Shown one piece after another: positions 1 to 9,395 of a stretch of 64,000 nucleotides of DNA. Position 1 is the stretch's first letter. Every line of letters begins with the position of its first letter. The position numbers and the translations under genes are program-made. The notes beneath the pieces are model-generated. The model made no database searches. It saw only the letters and a list, made by a program, of their open reading frames with translations, and was not told where the DNA came from. Source of the DNA: Nigrospora sphaerica (lineage: Eukaryota > Ascomycota > Sordariomycetes > Amphisphaeriales > Apiosporaceae); NCBI GenBank assembly GCA_018287875.1, contig JAGVVL010000025.1:2046001-2110000 (forward strand), given 5' to 3'.

Positions 1-1339
1 AGGCCGCTACGAAGGAGATCAACTGGACCGTTTTGCCTGTTAATTTGTTAGCTCTTCCGAATACTGTTACACTGCGCGTCGCAAACTCGCCTAGGCCCAT
101 CTCGTCGCCTACGATGCCGCCAACTTTCTGTGTGTAGAGCTCAGCCAGCCACTGCACGCCCGTCTTCTGGTAGTCAAACAGGGCCGGGTAAATGTCGCCA
201 GGGAGCTTCAAACCGTCCTGGAAGTGGTGGTCGGGCTCGTCTGGAGATGGCTTAAACCACTCGGGTTGGTCGTCGTCCGTCGGTGACCCCTGGTCTTTCA
301 TGCGCCGGGCCCTGCTTCTCCTTTCAACCCAGTCGGCGAGACGGCTCTGGTACACGGCCTCATTGCCATCGTCGATCTTACTAAGGTCGATCTTGTTGTC
401 CCCCTTGGCTGTGGTTGGTTTTTTCCGGGCCCGCTCGGTGAGATCGTAGCCCTCCGAGTCCTCGTCTTCCTCATCATCCACGAAATCCGCTTCGGGGACA
501 GCACGGCCCGCGTCGGAGCGCCTCGGGGTGTAGTCATCATCTGACGAGTCGCCGCCTTTCGACACCACCTTGCGCCTTTTACGCGGCCGCAAGGAGAACT
601 CGGATTCGACGCCCGTCACTGGCGCCTCAGGCTCTTCAGCGAAACCAGGAGCGCGGAGGTTCTGATGCGACCGCGGTTCGAACGCACCGCTCTCCTCTAG
701 TTCCTCTGCAGCCGCCTCGTCTTCGGCATCGACCAGGGCATTGGCCAGCTCGCCCTCCACCTCGGCAGATCGAGGCCCGCCCACATTGGCAAAAGGGGTA
801 ATCTTTCCCGTACGTATCAAAAACTCCCGGTGGCTCTCGTTGGGCAGCTTCTTGCTGCTGCCCAGGACCGGGACGTTGCCATCGCCGTTTTCCTGGTGGC
901 GCTGCTCAATGCGTGCATGGAAATCGGCAATGTCCTTGTCGGAAATGTCGATCTCGGCGTCCAGCCGGGCAATCTCGCGCCGGATCTTGTCCTTGACATC
1001 AGGCTTTCCGATGGCCTTTCTGAATCGTTCCTGCTGCGTCTTCTTCTGCGCCTCAAGCTTCTGGATGTTCAGCTGTGCGCGTTCTATGCGCTTTTCATCT
1101 TTCTTGTCCTCCGATTCTATCAGGGCCAAGTTGGCTTGATGGCTGATGTCTCTTTCCAAATCGTCTTGGTCACGGACATCAGCAGTAAGTAGTTTCAATG
1201 CGGCCTCTTCCTCGTTGTCGCCCAGCACGGCAGCTTCGCCATTGCCGGCCATGGCGTCATCACGAACTGTTGCGACTTCGTCTACGGATGTGGCTTCCTG
1301 GCTTACGCAAGGCGTGTCCGCAGCGCCATCGGAAGACAT
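1..1339 (-). CDS. RAD26: RAD26/CSB-type SNF2 DNA repair ATPase, N-terminal part (cut by window edge)
   Basis: Encodes the N-terminal ~430 residues of a SWI2/SNF2 ATPase of the Rad26/Rhp26/CSB (ERCC6) branch. In that family the protein acts in the nucleus on stalled RNA polymerase II in transcription-coupled repair. The ATG at 1339-1337 opens an acidic, charged N-terminus with a coiled-coil-like stretch (LERDISHQANLALIESEDKK and onward). Next come the family-like block LPNESHREFLIRTGKITPFA, a basic nuclear-localisation-like RPRKRRKVV, an acidic region, and the start of the helicase core (FDYQKTGVQWLAELY, then DEMGLGKT). Motif I is interrupted by an intron at 37-90 and resumes as GKTVQLISFVAA at 36-1. 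The rest lies to the left of the window. Assignment rests on the RTGKITPFA block plus the SNF2 core; another SNF2 member is unlikely. Confidence 0.88.
   Translation of the reverse strand, partial: MSSDGAADTPCVSQEATSVDEVATVRDDAMAGNGEAAVLGDNEEEAALKLLTADVRDQDDLERDISHQANLALIESEDKKDEKRIERAQLNIQKLEAQKKTQQERFRKAIGKPDVKDKIRREIARLDAEIDISDKDIADFHARIEQRHQENGDGNVPVLGSSKKLPNESHREFLIRTGKITPFANVGGPRSAEVEGELANALVDAEDEAAAEELEESGAFEPRSHQNLRAPGFAEEPEAPVTGVESEFSLRPRKRRKVVSKGGDSSDDDYTPRRSDAGRAVPEADFVDDEEDEDSEGYDLTERARKKPTTAKGDNKIDLSKIDDGNEAVYQSRLADWVERRSRARRMKDQGSPTDDDQPEWFKPSPDEPDHHFQDGLKLPGDIYPALFDYQKTGVQWLAELYTQKVGGIVGDEMGLGEFATRSVTVFGRANKLTGKTVQLISFVAA
37..90 (-). other. GC-AG intron inside helicase motif I of RAD26
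   Basis: On the minus strand the exon ends GGGCCTAG, followed by GCGAGT, a branch-site match GCTAAC, and TTAACAG, then GCAAAACG. Splicing here gives DEMGLG-KTVQL, the motif expected for SNF2 proteins. The alternative GT four bases downstream gives the wrong frame. Length is 54 nt. The donor is therefore GC rather than GT. Confidence 0.82.
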
Positions 1340-2590
1340 GGCTCGGGTTGTCGCGAGCGGCCAATGTCTAAACGGCGATCATAAGAAACCCTGAAGTCCG
1401 AATGACGCGATGTTGTATCCGCAAGGGAGAGAGGAGGGTGGACGGAAAACGGGAATTGAAAAGGGAAGTAACGATGATGACACACTCGGCCCCCCGTAAA
1501 AGACCGTATGGCCAGAGGTGGACGATTGGACTGTCGTCGTTCGAGAAGGTTGCAACCGAAAAAGGAAGGGAAGAGGCGACGAAACGTTTCTGCGTGGAAG
1601 GCCGATATGTACACATAAGCAACAGGTTACCTGCTGTTGCAGGCAAATCCCCGTAGCTGCAGGCACCAGTTCTGCTGCCTGTTGGGAGTTGATAATTGTA
1701 TGGGAGAATATTGAATGACGCAAATGAACCAAGGCATCAACTAATAAGCTGCTCTGCGCTTTCCCGTTTCAGCGAGCATGCGTATGTATTTATCGATAAA
1801 GCCGGACTGGGCACTTATTACATGGGCCGGGGCGCTCAGTCAGCCATGTACTTCTTACTTACCTTCTACAGTCCAAGACAACTGAGGTCGCCAACATTAG
1901 AAAGACTGGAAACAGTCGCTGCCGAAATCTAGCTTGCATCGTCATCCGGGGCCAGAAGCTCTCCCAACTTCCAAGTTTCAGCCCATCGGCTGTTCCGCTG
2001 CGCGCTACGCAAGCCACTACCGGTACTCGAGGCTCTTCTGCAAGCGCGCACCTAGAAAGTAAATAAGAGGTACCTACCGACTCTGGGAGGCAGGACATTG
2101 GAAGCGGTCCTCGTGGCAACCCCCCTCTCAGAGCCGAATGGCTCAGTAAGTACTTAGGCATGCGGCGGCCCTAGAAGTGCCTTCTTGCTCCGGCAGTCTT
2201 GGCTGTCCAGATATCTGACCTCTACAAGCTGGTGGGCCGAATCCCAATAGATACTTATGCCCGGGCTTGGCGACTGCTTCACTGTGCGACGCAGCGCCCG
2301 GGTTCTACCGGACCGCACAAATACAGGGCGGCGTCGCGGGTGTCGTGCGCTATCTAGACGAGTTAGTGCAAGTGACAAAGGAGACGAATCGGGGCTGCAT
2401 GTGCATCTGGTGGATCGCCGCGGATGGTCAGCGAACTCATCCCCAAGGTGGATCGTGAAACGGGTATATTATTACCATTCAGTCTGGGTATCAAATGTCT
2501 ACAGGCGCATCGTTGACAGCAACGGTCACCAGGGGGGACGGATGGGGGGTAAATGGGGTGGCCGATGAAGGACCCGATGGCGACAAGGTC
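1340..2590. other. Intergenic region between RAD26 and the J-domain gene
   Basis: About 1.25 kb between the RAD26 start and the 3' end of the J-domain gene. It should hold the RAD26 promoter and the J-domain 3' UTR. Short open frames on both strands show no recognisable domain. I see no tRNA or transposon signature. Confidence 0.5.
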
Positions 2591-3433
2591 TCACTTGTCT
2601 TCCTGCTGGCCCCCCTCCTGTTTTTCTTTTTCTGCCTTTTTTGCGCGGAGGCGCGCCAGCAACGCATCCATCTTGGGATGTGGTGATGGGCCTTGCTGGG
2701 CTCTGGTCGGCGCTAAGGGGGGCTTCTCAGCCGAGCTGTTTTCCGGGGGCACGGCATTTGCCTGTTCGTCGGCAGAGGGGGTCGTCGAGTTTCTGTTTCT
2801 TGCTCTGTGCGCCTCCTTGGCGGCTCTGCGTGCTTTCTTTGCCTCCTTGCGCTGGCGCGACTCTTCGAGGCGTTTCTCGAGCTCGGCTTCCTTCTCGGCG
2901 AGCCGCCGGTCCTCCTCTTCTTTGGCTATCCGCTCCCTCTCCAGCGCTTCGCGCATAAGTCGTTTGCGATTCTCGAGTATCTGATTGCCTCGCTCGATGG
3001 CCTGCTTCTCGGCCAGGATCTCGGCATCGCTCTTGGCTTTAGGGGCGTGCGGATTCGTTGTTTCCCTGCCAGCCTTTTCTGCAGCCTCGAGCCTTTCGAT
3101 CATCTCTCGTTGCTTCGCGTTCATGGCGGCTTTCTTTTCCTCTTGGAGTTTGGCGGCGCCCCGGGCGCTGATGTAGACCTCGCGTGTGTTCGGGTCGGAA
3201 AGGATCTCGCGGGCGCGCTCCAGTAGTTCCCATTTCGCCTTCATCTTGTCGTCAAAGCCGGCGCCCGAGGGACCTCCGACTTTGTCGGGGTGGTACTTGA
3301 GACTGGCCTTCCTCCATGCTCGTCGCACCTGGGCTTCGTCCTGGGCATCGAGCGCATCGATCCCTAGCAGATCGAAAAGATCTTCGGTGGTGGCATACTG
3401 CCTCGCAAGGGCGAGAAGTTCCGTCTTCTCCAT
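2591..3433 (-). CDS. J-domain protein of the DNAJC17/Cwc23 type
   Basis: A 280-residue, single-exon protein. Residues ~15-85 form a J domain (LFDLLGI, VRRAWRKASLKYHPDK; HPD at 48-50), which in the family stimulates Hsp70 ATPase activity. The rest is a long, highly charged helix or coiled coil (~95-215) rich in K, E and R, then a low-complexity tail ending MDALLARLRAKKAEKEKQE. A J domain at the extreme N-terminus followed directly by a charged helix matches the spliceosome-associated DNAJC17/Cwf23/Cwc23 group. The RRM found at the C-terminus of animal DNAJC17 is not visible. A role in splicing is inferred from architecture only. The start at 3433 sits directly before the J domain in a good context (TCCACC-like upstream, ATGG). 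Confidence 0.7.
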   Translation of the reverse strand: MEKTELLALARQYATTEDLFDLLGIDALDAQDEAQVRRAWRKASLKYHPDKVGGPSGAGFDDKMKAKWELLERAREILSDPNTREVYISARGAAKLQEEKKAAMNAKQREMIERLEAAEKAGRETTNPHAPKAKSDAEILAEKQAIERGNQILENRKRLMREALERERIAKEEEDRRLAEKEAELEKRLEESRQRKEAKKARRAAKEAHRARNRNSTTPSADEQANAVPPENSSAEKPPLAPTRAQQGPSPHPKMDALLARLRAKKAEKEKQEGGQQEDK

Positions 3434-3850
3434 GGTGCCGCTGGTGAGCGATGGTGCTGCGATATGGTGGTGTAGATGTGATGGTATAGTGGGAAAGCTG
3501 GAGAGAGCACAGGCAAAGTGCTCGTCGGTTTAAGTGGTGGTACTGGGGTACTTTGAACTTGCCTTTTTGATGGACTTTGCATGAAAGCTTGGGTGGGGCC
3601 CACCCACATAACCTACACACAATTTATTGACGCCCGGGCGGCGGAGCCGAAAGGGCAACTATCGCTGCTGTGCTTACACTGCTGACACTTCTCTTGTCAC
3701 CCAAAGCCCTTACATGATCCTCTTTTGGCCTGTCTTCCCTTTCTGCCGTCCCTCTGCTGACCAAGTCCCCGTGTTTCAGTCCTGTATGTCTGCGCAAGCT
3801 AGCTTAAAGGCCATTCTTTAAGTGTCCAGCATCCTATCTTCGGCAGCTGA
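3434..3850. other. Intergenic, promoter of the J-domain gene and LINE 3' flank
   Basis: About 400 bp between the J-domain start and the 3' end of the LINE on the same strand. It should contain the J-domain promoter. No gene is seen. Confidence 0.5.
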
Positions 3851-3917
3851 AGCGGCGCCTGCGTTTGGAGGCACGGGGTAATAGTGGCTGTTAGTTAAGT
3901 TGTAGGTTGCTGTATTC

Positions 3918-6900
3918 TCAGTGCGCTTCCCTCACGGGCTGTTGCGCGTCAAGTCGGCCTGTAGCCATAGCGAATCGTATGGTGGCCCGAACGGCGTCCA
4001 TGTCCGGGGTCCAGAATCGGTCATCGGATGCGGACCTCCCTCCTAGGTAAAAAGAGAGGTTGCTTCGATGGGTCTCGGTGTATTGTAGCATGTCTCGTCG
4101 ATGTTCTATCCATTGGTGGCATCGGAAGAGGAAGTGGTCTACCGTTTCTCTTGCTTGTCCGCAGGCGCACAGGTCGGACGGCGCTACCTCGATTCGGTGG
4201 AGGTATGCGTTCAACCTGGCCATCCCCGTCCGCAGCTGGGCGAGTACGCTTGCTTCTTTCGAGGAGAGGGGGTCGTATAGTGCTCTCGTGTGTTTGCCTG
4301 GTAATGCTGTATCGATCTTTTTCGAGTATTTTCCGACGTCTTCTGGTAGCCTGTTCGACGGCATCTTCTCGCGCCACGCATTGTTCAGGATTGTCGATCT
4401 TGCTCCGGATATCGGTGTCGGCGGACTAGCGCCCAGACGTGTCGATATTTTCGCTTCCTTCTTTGCCAGGTCTATGCGTTCGTCGCATTCGTCTGTTGGG
4501 AACCAAGTAATGGTGATGCTGCTTCCCTCTCTTCGTAGCCTCCGCATCGCCTCATAGGCCTGTCGGACGTGTCTTTGGCCCGACTGCTGGCGGGGTTTAT
4601 TTAATGTAAGCACAGCTGCTTTGTTCCGTGTTAGCAGTATGATGTTGCGGTACCGCATCCTCGGCAGCGAATCCAAGGCACTGGCTATGCCTGCTAGCTC
4701 GCCCGTAAACGGGTTCTGTTCCGATCTTGGGCCGAGAGTCGCCGACCAGGTGTTCGTCGTGGACTCGCTATGAACCGACGTCTTTGTTTCGGTGGCCACG
4801 CCATAGCCAACGAGGCCGTTCCGTGCCGAGCTGCTTACGGCTATGCATACCGCGCAGTCAGTGGCGGGCTCTTTTGCCGGTTCGTCGGTCACTGTCCGTA
4901 CTCGGCTCTCCCAGGGGGCCAGCGTAAACGGGTCGACCGTCTCAAGGCATTCCATAGGCATCTCTTTCAGCGCATCAGCCACTTGGTAGAGGGGCGACCG
5001 GTGGTACCGCCTAAACTTGCGCATGCGGCCGATGCAACTGCGCAGGGGGTTCGTGTCGGGTAGTGTGTGAATGTCCGTCCAGGTCTTGATCGCTTTCCGC
5101 CAGAACCGCCCTTGGAGGGTAGCGATGTGGGCTTCGGCCTCCGCCACACTGGTGGCCACCGTCATGAACGTCCCGATGATTGCCTGGGCCCCGATCTTCT
5201 GGATCCGGTGGATCGGTCTCGCTGCTTTGTATTGACACTCGTGCATCCACACGGTTGAGGCATAGTCCACGACCGGTGCTACTGTCGCTGTGAAGAGTTG
5301 CCGTGCCGTTGCCGGCGACAACCCTTTCAGACGCTTCAGTTCCAGCACCGCCTCGAGTCCCTTAGCCCCAGCGCGCGCGATGTGTTCTCTGTACTTGAGC
5401 TTGGTGTCCATGATGACTCCGAGGATCTTAACATGGTCTCGGGGCCGTACGGTTTGTCCTTTGATCGTGAAGGGCTCCTCACTGGCCTTGTACGCTTTAC
5501 GGGCGAAGTGGATAACAGCCGTCTTCTCGGCTTCGAACGTTGCGCCGCTCCTCTTTTCCCAGTCAAGGGCGTCTTTGATGATGGCCTCTATGCCGACACG
5601 GTTGTCCTGAGCCGTCGGGCCGACAACCCAAGCCGTGAAGTCGTCCACAAAGGCGATCGCGCCCCCGTAGCAGTCGATTCGTCGCTGGACCAAATCTGCA
5701 TTAAAGAAGAGGAACAAGATGGGGGACAGCGGCGATCCTTGCGGGAGGCCGGCCTGCGGTAGCGCTCGAACTTCTGAGACGTGTCCGTTGACCATGATCG
5801 TCGCGGTTCGGTTAGAACAGAACGCCTCGATCCACTGGAGCAGTTCATTCGGCACGCCGCGCGCTTTCATCCTCTGAAGCAGCCGTTCCTTGCATACCCC
5901 ATTGTATGCTCCTTGACGTCGAAGCTCACGAGGCTGAGGACCTTTCGGCCCCGCCAAGCAGCATAGACCTGCTCCTGCAGGAGTAGCAGTGCCTGCTCGG
6001 CGGACCGCCGTTTACGGGCCCCGAAGTGGTTCGTGGGCAGGAGGCCGTAGGTCTCGACCATGTGTGAGATCCTCTCAGCAACAACCGACTCCAATACCTT
6101 GCCCAGGGTTGCGAGGAGCGAGATCGGTCTCCAGGCTTTCGCTTTCGTGTAATCGTCTTTCCCCGGCTTCTGGAGCGGGACGATTCTCGCATGGAGCCAC
6201 TGGGTGGGCAGTTCTCCGGTTTCGAGAGACGCGCGGAATAGCGTCAGGACCCGGTCCTTCACCACGGGCCATGTTTCTTTCCAGACGATGGCCGGCAAGC
6301 CGTCCTCTCCTGGTGCTTTCCATGGTTTGGCTGCGAATAGTTGCCTCTCCACCTCTTCCATCGTGATGGCGCGCATGTTGATAGGGGCCCTCCGGGGTCT
6401 GTCGCCCTCGTCGGCAATCTCACTCGGAAGGAGGGAAGAACGTGGCGAGCAGCTCTTCCGCCTGTTCCTTGTGGTCCGTCGTCGTTGTGCCGTCCGCCCT
6501 CGCGAGTTGCGGCACTTTCCCGAACGCCGACGCGTCGCCCGACTTCAGGTATTTGGCCGCCTTCCAGATGTTGTCGTTGTCCGCGAGAAACTCGTTCCAG
6601 TGCTTCTTCTTCTGTTGGCGGATGGCCCCATGGTACTGCTTGGCTGCGCCTCTCGCCGTTTCCTCCACGTCTGTCCGGGTCCGCCCCGCTCTTCGCTCGG
6701 CCCTGCTCTTGTTTCTCCAGTACGTGTAGATGCGTCGCAGCTGTGTCAGGTCAGTCGTCCACCAGCGCTTCGCGTACGGTGATGGTTTGGCCCGGGGGTA
6801 AGCGTGTGCACGGCTTCCCGCACTGCGCTCATCAGGCGGTCGGCTTGCTGCTGCACACTGCCTCCCGTCGGGGCTGTCGCCAGTGCATTCGCGATCCTGG

Positions 6901-7687
6901 CCTTGATGTCTTTCCATGGGGCGTTTTTAAATAGGAGTCGCTCCTGGTAGTTCGAGGAGGGCCCTGCCACGTCAAAGACCGTCTCGATGGACCGGTGGTC
7001 CGACCCATGTTCCGTCTCTAGTGTCCTGCATTTAATCATTGCGTCCCTTAACTCTCCCGAGGCGAGAACAAGGTCGATTGTCGTGCTGTTCTCCCCGTCG
7101 CTCCACGTCTTCGTGCCCCGCGGTAGCAAGCTTGCAAGGCCGTATTCGTTCATCAGGTCGATGATCGGATCCGCCTCGCCCTGCCGCTCTAGTCGTATCT
7201 CGTCTCCTCCCCAGAGTTGGTCGTGCCGGTTAAAATCCCCCATGATGGCCAGTTCGACGGCCTCCCCGGCGCTGCCTCGTACCGTCTCAATCGTCCTGCG
7301 GAGCTCCTCGCACGTATCCTTAAGTGCCTGAGCATCCGTCACTGGCACGTAGACCGACGCCACCAGGATCGTGCGCTCGGCTAACCGTACGATCGCAGCC
7401 GTGAGATCGGGTGAGTGGATGGGAACTTGTTTCGCCTCCGCATGTTTGTTGATCCAGAGCATGCTCCGGATGGCCCATCTCCCTTCCCTGCACACGGGCG
7501 GGACCATTTTGACCCATCCCTGATGTCCCATAGGCGTTGTGAGCAGCCGCCCTTGAATCTTCCTTGCGTGTGGCTCTTGTATCGCTATGACTGTTGCGTC
7601 CCGTATCGTCTCGTCGTTCATTAGGCTGTCCAGCACTGGTCCTTGCTTCCTGACGTTGTGTTGAATCATGTAAACCGCTTTACTCAT
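3918..7687 (-). pseudogene. LINE ORF2 polyprotein (endonuclease, RT, RNase H) with three frameshifts
   Basis: Reads from the ATG at 7687. The APE-type endonuclease (~7685-6960) shows IQHNVRKQ, IAIQEPHA, MGDFNRHDQLWGG, TTIDLVLAS and GSDHRSIE. A linker follows, then reverse transcriptase (~6370-5300) with [38 protein letters not shown] (across a frameshift), AGLPQGSPLSPILF and FVDDFTAW. Next is an RNase H-like region (~4870-4430: RNGLVGYGV, EQNPFTGELAGI, NKAAVLTLNKP) and a C-terminal Cys/His cluster (CACGQARETVDHFLFRC). The frame changes near 6794-6798 (-1, C run), near 6428-6440 (-2 or +1, pyrimidine tract) and near 5911 (-1, G run). Summed as -1, -2, -1 they restore a multiple of three (1258 codons). 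As written no full-length protein can be made. The first catalytic Asp of a canonical RNase H is not evident. Confidence 0.88.
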
Positions 7688-8981
7688 GACGGACCGGGTA
7701 AAGCTTCGGGCAGTTGCGGCTGAACGATTCGTGCGGGCCTCCGCACGGGACGCACTTCAAGATAGGCTCTTCGCAGCCGCGGTGGCTGTGGCCCTGCTTC
7801 GCGCATCGTCCGCAGGTCTCCGCGTTCTTGCACTGGAAAGCCTTGTGCCCAACCTGCTGGCAGTTGTAGCACTGCTCTGGCCGGTCGCGTCGCTCAAACA
7901 CGCGTGTGTAGCCCGATTCGCCCCCGGCGTAGAAGAAACCCTCGTCCAGGAACCGGCGGGCGTCGGCCGCTTTCGTCAGGTAGACGACCATCGAGCCGTA
8001 CGCCTTCATGTTGTCCTTCTTGCTCAGCCATACGATCTTAGCCACACTCGTTTCGTTCTCTTGCCCAAATGCCTCGGCCGCGCCGTCTCGTAGTTGGTCG
8101 TTCTCGTCCAGGACCGCCGTGCGCTTCACGCTGTCCACCTTGATCGGATACAGTTCGTCTCGCAGCACGCGTGCCCCGGAGACGGCTGTCTTCTCCGCGG
8201 CTCGTTTGACTAGTCGGTGCTCGTCTTCGTTTCGGCAGATGATCTTGATCCGTTGCGGCTTCTTAGGGTCCGTCGTGACCGCGCGGCATCGCCACTCCTT
8301 GTGTTCTTCCATTGTTCGCATTTCTTTCTCAATGGCGTTTCGGACTGTGCCGGCTGAGACGTTGGCTCGTTCGTCATCTCCTAGGTGGGATGTATCGATA
8401 GTGCAGTACAGTGTGTCGGTGAACGACGTCGGCGTCGTGTTCATCGAGCTAAGCGTGCGGACGTTGCTAGGCTGGCTCGTCGGCGGCGTTCGAGCAATCC
8501 CCGCATAGGAGGCCTGTGGGCTGGTCTGGGTGCTGATATTGAGGGCCGCGTTGTTCTGGATCTCCTCCAATTGCTCCCGGACGAGCTTCAATTCCTCTGC
8601 CATACGTTGATTCTCTTGCTTCGATGCTTCATATTGTTCGGAAAGCCCTCGGATCAGCCCCTCTTGGCTGCCGATGGTCTCGCTCTGGGCCGTCACCATC
8701 TGCTTCAGGTCCTGGATCTCGGTTCGGGAGTGCGCGACGAGCTCCAGGATCTTCTGGAGGTACGTCCTAGCGGCGCCTCCATCGCGGCTCTTCTCGGTCG
8801 GTTCGGGTGTCCCGGCTTCTCCGTCGTCTTCTGCGTCTTGGTTCGCTTTCCCTTGGATTTTGGCCGTCGGCTTCGTCGCGCGGTTCGATCGCCTGCTGGC
8901 CGCCGTGGCGGGCTTCGCGATGGTCGTCGCGTTTGAGTTTTGCGACCCCACCACAATCGATGTCTCGGCACGGGCCGCCAT
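7680..8981 (-). CDS. LINE ORF1, gag-like RNA-binding protein
   Basis: Intact ORF of 433 residues from the ATG at 8981 (context GCGACCATGG). The frame is open upstream to 9158, so a 492-residue form is possible. Seen in order: a basic low-complexity N-terminus, a coiled coil (~120-190; EASKQENQRMAEELKLV), a middle domain with an RRM-like feel, and a C-terminal array of zinc knuckles (CYNCQQVGHKAFQC, CGRCAKQGHSHRGC, then CVPCGGPHESFSRNC). In Tad/L1-type elements this protein packages element RNA in the RNP. Its stop overlaps the ORF2 start in ATGAGTAA. No frameshift or nonsense codon is present, in contrast to ORF2. Confidence 0.88.
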   Translation of the reverse strand: MAARAETSIVVGSQNSNATTIAKPATAASRRSNRATKPTAKIQGKANQDAEDDGEAGTPEPTEKSRDGGAARTYLQKILELVAHSRTEIQDLKQMVTAQSETIGSQEGLIRGLSEQYEASKQENQRMAEELKLVREQLEEIQNNAALNISTQTSPQASYAGIARTPPTSQPSNVRTLSSMNTTPTSFTDTLYCTIDTSHLGDDERANVSAGTVRNAIEKEMRTMEEHKEWRCRAVTTDPKKPQRIKIICRNEDEHRLVKRAAEKTAVSGARVLRDELYPIKVDSVKRTAVLDENDQLRDGAAEAFGQENETSVAKIVWLSKKDNMKAYGSMVVYLTKAADARRFLDEGFFYAGGESGYTRVFERRDRPEQCYNCQQVGHKAFQCKNAETCGRCAKQGHSHRGCEEPILKCVPCGGPHESFSRNCPKLYPVRHE

Positions 8982-9395
8982 GGTCGCGTCTTCGCGCCAC
9001 CTCAGCTCCCTCAATTCACCACCTTTCCGGCTTAACGAAAAACCAATATTGCAACAGTCGATTCCCTTTCCGGAGCTTTTTTCGATTCCACATAACCTAC
9101 AGCCATCCGCGAAATCAGTGTCCTCTGGTTCACTCTTATTTTTTAGTGCACAGGTCATAATCGGCGCTCTTGGCGCTGACCATGCACCCCGAGTACCTTG
9201 GACGTAGTGTACATGGATCTGACAGGTAAGCGTTCCATTTCTGGCTCCCTATGTATTGTATAGAGGGTTGGCAGCGGTCTACAGTTTTGTAGCAAACCTT
9301 CCATTAATGGACCGTACTAAATCAATTAGCTCAACATCTCATTACATTTAACGTACTTTCGCACTACATCCCTTCACTTGAAGCTACGTATAACA

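Larger units (their letters stand above)
3850..9230 (-). mobile_element. Tad1-like non-LTR (LINE) retrotransposon, nearly full length
   Basis: About 5.3 kb on the minus strand with the two-ORF layout of fungal Tad1-clade LINEs. ORF1 carries zinc knuckles; ORF2 carries an APE endonuclease, reverse transcriptase and RNase H. Ends are approximate. After the ORF2 stop the 3' sequence reads GAATACAGCAACC...TTAACTAACAGCC and then leaves the element. I could not identify a target-site duplication or a poly-A tail. GC content and codon use resemble the host genes, and apart from three small frameshifts there are no nonsense codons in about 5 kb, so RIP has not acted visibly. The element lies just downstream of the NLR gene. 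Confidence 0.9.
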
